Origin: Gonocerus acuteangulatus | Taxonomy: Eukaryota; Arthropoda; Insecta; Hemiptera; Coreidae | Direction of reading: 5' to 3' | Length of the DNA stretch: 64,000 nucleotides | Assembly (NCBI GenBank): GCA_946811695.1 | Contig: OX328124.1 | Span: 29,816,148 to 29,880,147, forward strand | Position numbers and translations under genes: made by a program | The notes under the pieces: generated by a model | Told to the model about the DNA's origin: nothing | Seen by the model: the letters and a program-made list of their open reading frames with translations, nothing else | Database searches by the model: none | In this document: piece after piece, positions 60,263-64,000 of the stretch | How positions within the stretch are numbered: position 1 is the first letter of the stretch | How the letters are laid out: each line of letters begins with the position of its first letter

Positions 60263-60267
<5 letters not shown>

Positions 60268-60520
60268 TTAAATATTATTTAATTTAAAACAAAAGCATAT
60301 ATTATTATTTTTTTTTTTTTTAGTATAGTCTACAATTCCTGGATAATATCCTCTTATAAATAAACTAACAGATACTGCGCTCTCCTCTTGTGCATCAGAG
60401 TGATCTGAGATGGAGTTACTTGTTCGGAATGAATTACTTCTGGTCTTGTCATTCGTGAAAAACATTTGGACTCCAGACTTAGTGATTCGTCTTAACTTCA
60501 TATGAGTAGCAGGGTAGTGA

Positions 60521-60774
60521 TAGCCGGGGTTCGGCAGTTATACTTGTGTAAAACTACATTTTTAATTGATAAGAAGTTGTTGTTTTGGCTTTCGTTTATC
60601 CTAGATTTTCATAACTTTATCAGAGCTAATTTAAGTTTTAAAAGAGTCTATGTAAAAACTTCCGAATGGATCAATTAATTCTTTTCTGTTAGCCCTTATC
60701 ATTAGTAAAATTAAAACCTCATTTTGTAATAAAAAATGAGCTTTTAATCAACTACTATGACTGAACCCCGGCTA
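60521..60774. mobile_element. Inverted-end element related to hammerhead family B
   Basis: TAGCCGGGGTTCGGCAG at the left is inverted at the right (CTGAACCCCGGCTA). The ends resemble the GGGGTTCGGTCAC ends of the elements at 9473 and 33086. A worn ribozyme region is visible on the minus strand (CTCTGATAAAG ... ACGAAAGCCAAAAC, about 60590-60635) but is not functional-looking. Confidence 0.55.
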
Positions 60775-60789
60775 TCTTCCATCTTGGAA

Positions 60790-61540
60790 ACCTCCACGGT
60801 CGCCGATCCATTGAAGTGTAGGCGATGAAGTGATTTTAATGAACTATTTTTTTTTTATAACATGCACACGTCTACACGTGTTTTTTGTATAATACATTGA
60901 TTAGGCCAACATTGAGGTATAAAAGATCATTTTGTTAGAGCCTAATATTGAGAATGAGGGAATTTGTGGCAGGAGAGAGGGTTCGGCATTATTCATTGTC
61001 TGCAATTGTGGCGTAGAGAGGGTGGGAGATGGTGAATAGAGTCGAGGTGAATAGAGGATTTATTACCATCTATCGAATAAATGGAAAGGTTTGCCCCTTC
61101 CCTTCTTCAACATTCTATTCAAACTTAAATCCTATTACACATTTTTTTAACAAGAATTAAGTTTTCTTATTTATATTTAGTTATTGAAAACAGGACCTAG
61201 ACATCGGCATCCAAGAACTTTCACTCTTTTAGCTCTTAATTATACTCCCGATATTAGCCACCTTTTGAGACAGTAATTAAGTCTTATTAAGGCTTAAAAA
61301 TTATTTTTTTTTCGATGTTAAATTCCACCAACCTAACCTATAAGCTGCACAAGATCTTTCCTCTGGGTCATGGTTACTCCAATACTTTACCTCTCCTTAT
61401 TTAAGTGGAAAAACATTCTCGGGCAAATTATCCTCTTTGGCTTTTTATTTGCATATTGAGTTTTTTTTTTTTTTTTAATTTATGCCATGTTATAAATGAT
61501 TTTTAGAGAGTAATTTTTCAAATATTTTTAATGATAAGCA
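60790..61540. other. AT-rich non-coding DNA
   Basis: Nothing recognisable. Confidence 0.4.
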
Positions 61541-61543
61541 TTC

Positions 61544-61934
61544 AATTGGACGCCTTTAAACGGAAAGGAACCAAGTGCCATCTGTTCATTCTTTAGAGAA
61601 TTGGGTTTAAAGTTTTTTGTGGGTCTAAAATTCCTTTATTACCTGAAATGTTTCATTCATTTTCTCTCATTAAAATAAACTGTTGTTATGTTAATGGTGT
61701 TTTATTTTTATAGTTATCGATAAAAATGGTGCTGGATTCATTTCTGTTTATTACAGCATACTGGATACACCATTTCACTTTTTTTTGGTATTTTTTGTTG
61801 CTTTCATGAAAACGTTATATTTTAACCAGTTTTTTATTACTATATAAATTCTCTATTTCTCTACAAGATAGCACCAAAAACTCAATTTCGTTAAAAATGG
61901 CGCTTGGTTCCTTTCCGTTTAAAGGCGTCCAATT
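61544..61934. mobile_element. MITE with ~38-bp inverted termini
   Basis: The left end AATTGGACGCCTTTAAACGG, continuing AAAGGAACCAAGTGCCAT, is inverted at the right (ATGGCGCTTGGTTCCTTTCC, then GTTTAAAGGCGTCCAATT) with one mismatch. The interior is ~315 bp of AT-rich DNA without transposase. Superfamily not assigned; the target duplication is unclear. Confidence 0.8.
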
Positions 61935-61939
61935 TATGT

Positions 61940-62505
61940 TTTTACTAGGATTAAGTTATTTAATGAGGAGGTGATAAACATCTGAAAATTACAAACTTCC
62001 CGCACCAAGCTATCCAACAAACGGCGTTACACTTAACTGGAGCGTAACAGATAATAGTTTCCTTATTTTTTTAATTTGGTTGTTTGTAGGAAGTTTCAAT
62101 TAACTTTGTTGTTAATTTGTTTTTTGTCTGTCTACTTAGTAACATATTTACCTATGTTGTGAACTTGCTAAAGGCCGTGAAGGGAAATACTATTGCTGAT
62201 CGAAAATCCTTGTTTGAAGATTCTCTTTGTGCCCCCTGACGTTGCCGAACGGCAGGAAGATCAAACGGAGTTTGGTAGAGGCTGCTGACATCGGGAATTT
62301 AGGGTCATTGGAACCTCCGTAGCGTGAAAAGTTCTGTTGGACTTGATTGTACAGAAGAAGACTATGTAATGTCAGAGTGCTGGGGAATTCTCCAGCAATC
62401 TTTCAATTAAAACAAAGTTTTCTTTGATTGGTCATTAAGAATAATAAATATCTCCTGTTCCTACTTCCGTAATATATTTCGATCGAGGCTGTATTATTGT
62501 AGGTC
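61940..62505. other. AT-rich non-coding DNA
   Basis: No recognisable gene or repeat. Confidence 0.4.
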
Positions 62506-62510
62506 AATTA

Positions 62511-62645
62511 CAATTTTTTTTTTCGACCTATCAACTTCTTGGCTATTTGCGCGGGGCTATTTATTGATTACCACCTTTTATTAATGCGAGCTGCAAGTGA
62601 TTTTCCTTGGAAGTTGCTCTCCTAAGGACTGGCCACGCCCGACTT
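62511..62645 (-). mobile_element. SINE family B, diverged fragment
   Basis: A T run followed by CGACCTATCAACTTCTTGGC and TATTTGCGCGGGGC resembles the inverted tail of the family B SINE (TTCAACAAATCTTGGCTATTAGCGCC). The body continues to about 62640 with no clear head. Confidence 0.5.
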
Positions 62646-62763
62646 CCTTAAAATCAGTCATTGACACACATCGGTGGCAGCTGACTATAACGTGGCTATG
62701 GCAGCTGTTAGTCATAAATTAATTTTTAATAATTGTTTCTGTCTCAACTTTAAAAATTGAATT

Positions 62764-62903
62764 TGGAGGCCAAATAGTCGAATATTGATGGCCTCAGCGT
62801 GCCGAGAGTCCTGGGTTCGATTTCCACCAAGTTTTATTTAGAAAAAAAGGAAAGATGGCACAAATAGGGTGGTACCTGTTGCTAGTCCGTTCCAAAAATC
62901 TAT
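62764..62903 (+). mobile_element. SINE family C, plus-strand copy
   Basis: tRNA-like head with a good B box (GGGTTCGATTTCC, about 62814-62826), then GAAAAAAAGGAAAGATGGCA, GTGGTACCTGTTGCTAGTCC and TTCCAAAAATC, the forward form of the tail seen inverted at 45935. Confidence 0.65.
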
Positions 62904-62909
62904 TTATAA

Positions 62910-64000
62910 AATGCGTTAATTAAAATGCATAATATCCGGATTGCTTGGTTAAACTATTGGCCTAAGCGATTAGTCACCTAATAATCACTTGTTATTAATT
63001 ACTCACTACTCATGTTATCACTGGCGGGAATTCATTAAACACTACTCATGACGCATTGTGCCGATATGTTAGAGATCTCTTGACTCATTACTCTGCGAAT
63101 GATAACACAGAATTTACTCATTATGGCTAGGCCTTACTCACGTTTAAGAAGCTAGTGCTTATTTATTACTATTGATCAATCGAAGAATTTTCCCAAACAT
63201 GATTTTTTTCTTCATGTAACTAACCAACGATACTCTTGTTGGTTATGCTGATTCCTGCATGAGTAATTGAATGCAAATTTTTTTTTTTTGTGCTTATAGG
63301 CGTCAATGCTGTTTTTAGTTTTGTTTTTTATGTTGGTGCGTCAACAGCTCAGTATGAGCGCCATTCTCTATAGATTCTTTAACATAACTGTTTATCCATT
63401 TACCTATTTCTGTATCCTTATAATATATATGTAAACAACCCACTAAAGTTATACTTGTAGCAAATTTACTCGCCTCACAAATTTTCATCTCTACTCTTAG
63501 TTGTTCCTGAAAATATGCAAGAACTCTTTAAGTCTAAATCATTTCTATGTTATATGTCAGCGGGGTAAATATGTGCATCTCCTACATATTTAGACCTTTT
63601 GGGAACACTTATTTTATAAATATATTTAGCAAGTTGTTAATTTTAAAAACTGAAAGAACTTGGCTTGTTGGAGATCATTAAGTTGGCGGCATTTTCGTCA
63701 AGTTATTGCTTGGTTTTAGCTGTTGGTTTAATATTCCATCGAACCTCGAGTTCCCCTGTTTTGTTATCTCAGCCAAGTTCTGATGTGGTATGTATATTTC
63801 TTATCGCTCTCCGACTATACTCGAATAAACCCGTTCCTCCTCTTTCCCTTGAGCATATCGTCTGTTATAGCATGCTTGAGTGGTTTTTCTTAGCAGTTTC
63901 TTGTGTGAACCAAATCCTAAGCTAAGAAGAATCCCATCGTGCTGTCCCTTTTCCTTAAAGTTCCATTGATCAGCTTCGTTATCTTCTGAAGAAAAACAGT
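62910..64000. other. AT-rich non-coding DNA with a SINE-tail piece
   Basis: TTTATGTTGGTGCGTCAACAG and CTCAGTATGAGCGCC (63331-63365) resemble the inverted family B SINE tail. The rest shows nothing recognisable; the open frame 63665-63925 has no family signature. Confidence 0.4.

Overview
This is AT-rich, intron- and repeat-dominated nuclear DNA of an invertebrate animal. The mix of Helitron copies, tRNA-headed SINEs, hammerhead-bearing Penelope-like sequences, hAT-type MITEs and LINE relics would suit an arthropod such as a crustacean, chelicerate or insect, but nothing in the window fixes the taxon. No long intact protein gene is present. Nearly all short open frames are chance frames, microsatellite translations or repeat shadows.

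The dominant signal is a set of at least 16 hammerhead self-cleaving ribozyme motifs, seven or eight of them with an intact catalytic core. They fall in at least three sequence families. Several sit in head-to-head inverted pairs inside fold-back elements (about 4985-5245, 40223-41196, 42527-43105 and 58391-58651). One 380-bp element (33086-33465) is flanked by a 13-bp target duplication. They look like termini of non-autonomous Penelope-like or retrozyme-like retroelements; no reverse transcriptase or GIY-YIG frame accompanies them.

Layout. 1-9.4 kb: unannotated AT-rich DNA, one SINE, a hammerhead fold-back and a Helitron with inner ~120-bp repeats (5813-6646). 9.4-16.5 kb: a hammerhead element, (TA)n tracts and a second Helitron (14331-14797). 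16.5-19.7 kb: a 19-copy 166/167-bp satellite ending next to a decayed LINE endonuclease fragment. 20-31 kb: a LINE 3' end, a SINE, a candidate recursive splice site or 25-nt microexon (23190), a MITE and microsatellites. 30.8-35 kb: a hAT-type MITE with 8-bp duplication, a GC-ended element broken by the hammerhead insertion, and a fold-back MITE. 37-43 kb: a LINE C-terminal fragment and a dense cluster of hammerhead termini. 44-49 kb: several SINEs, a 36-bp minisatellite and a candidate terminal coding exon (48472-48544, plus strand). 49-64 kb: a 5S rRNA-like sequence, fold-backs, a near-perfect palindrome carrying two hammerheads, SINE pieces and long stretches with nothing recognisable.

If the splice-site candidates are real, the window lies in the 3' part of a plus-strand gene with very long introns, and the repeats are intronic or downstream. 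That gene model is inference. The ribozymes, satellite, Helitrons, MITEs and LINE relics are read directly from sequence.
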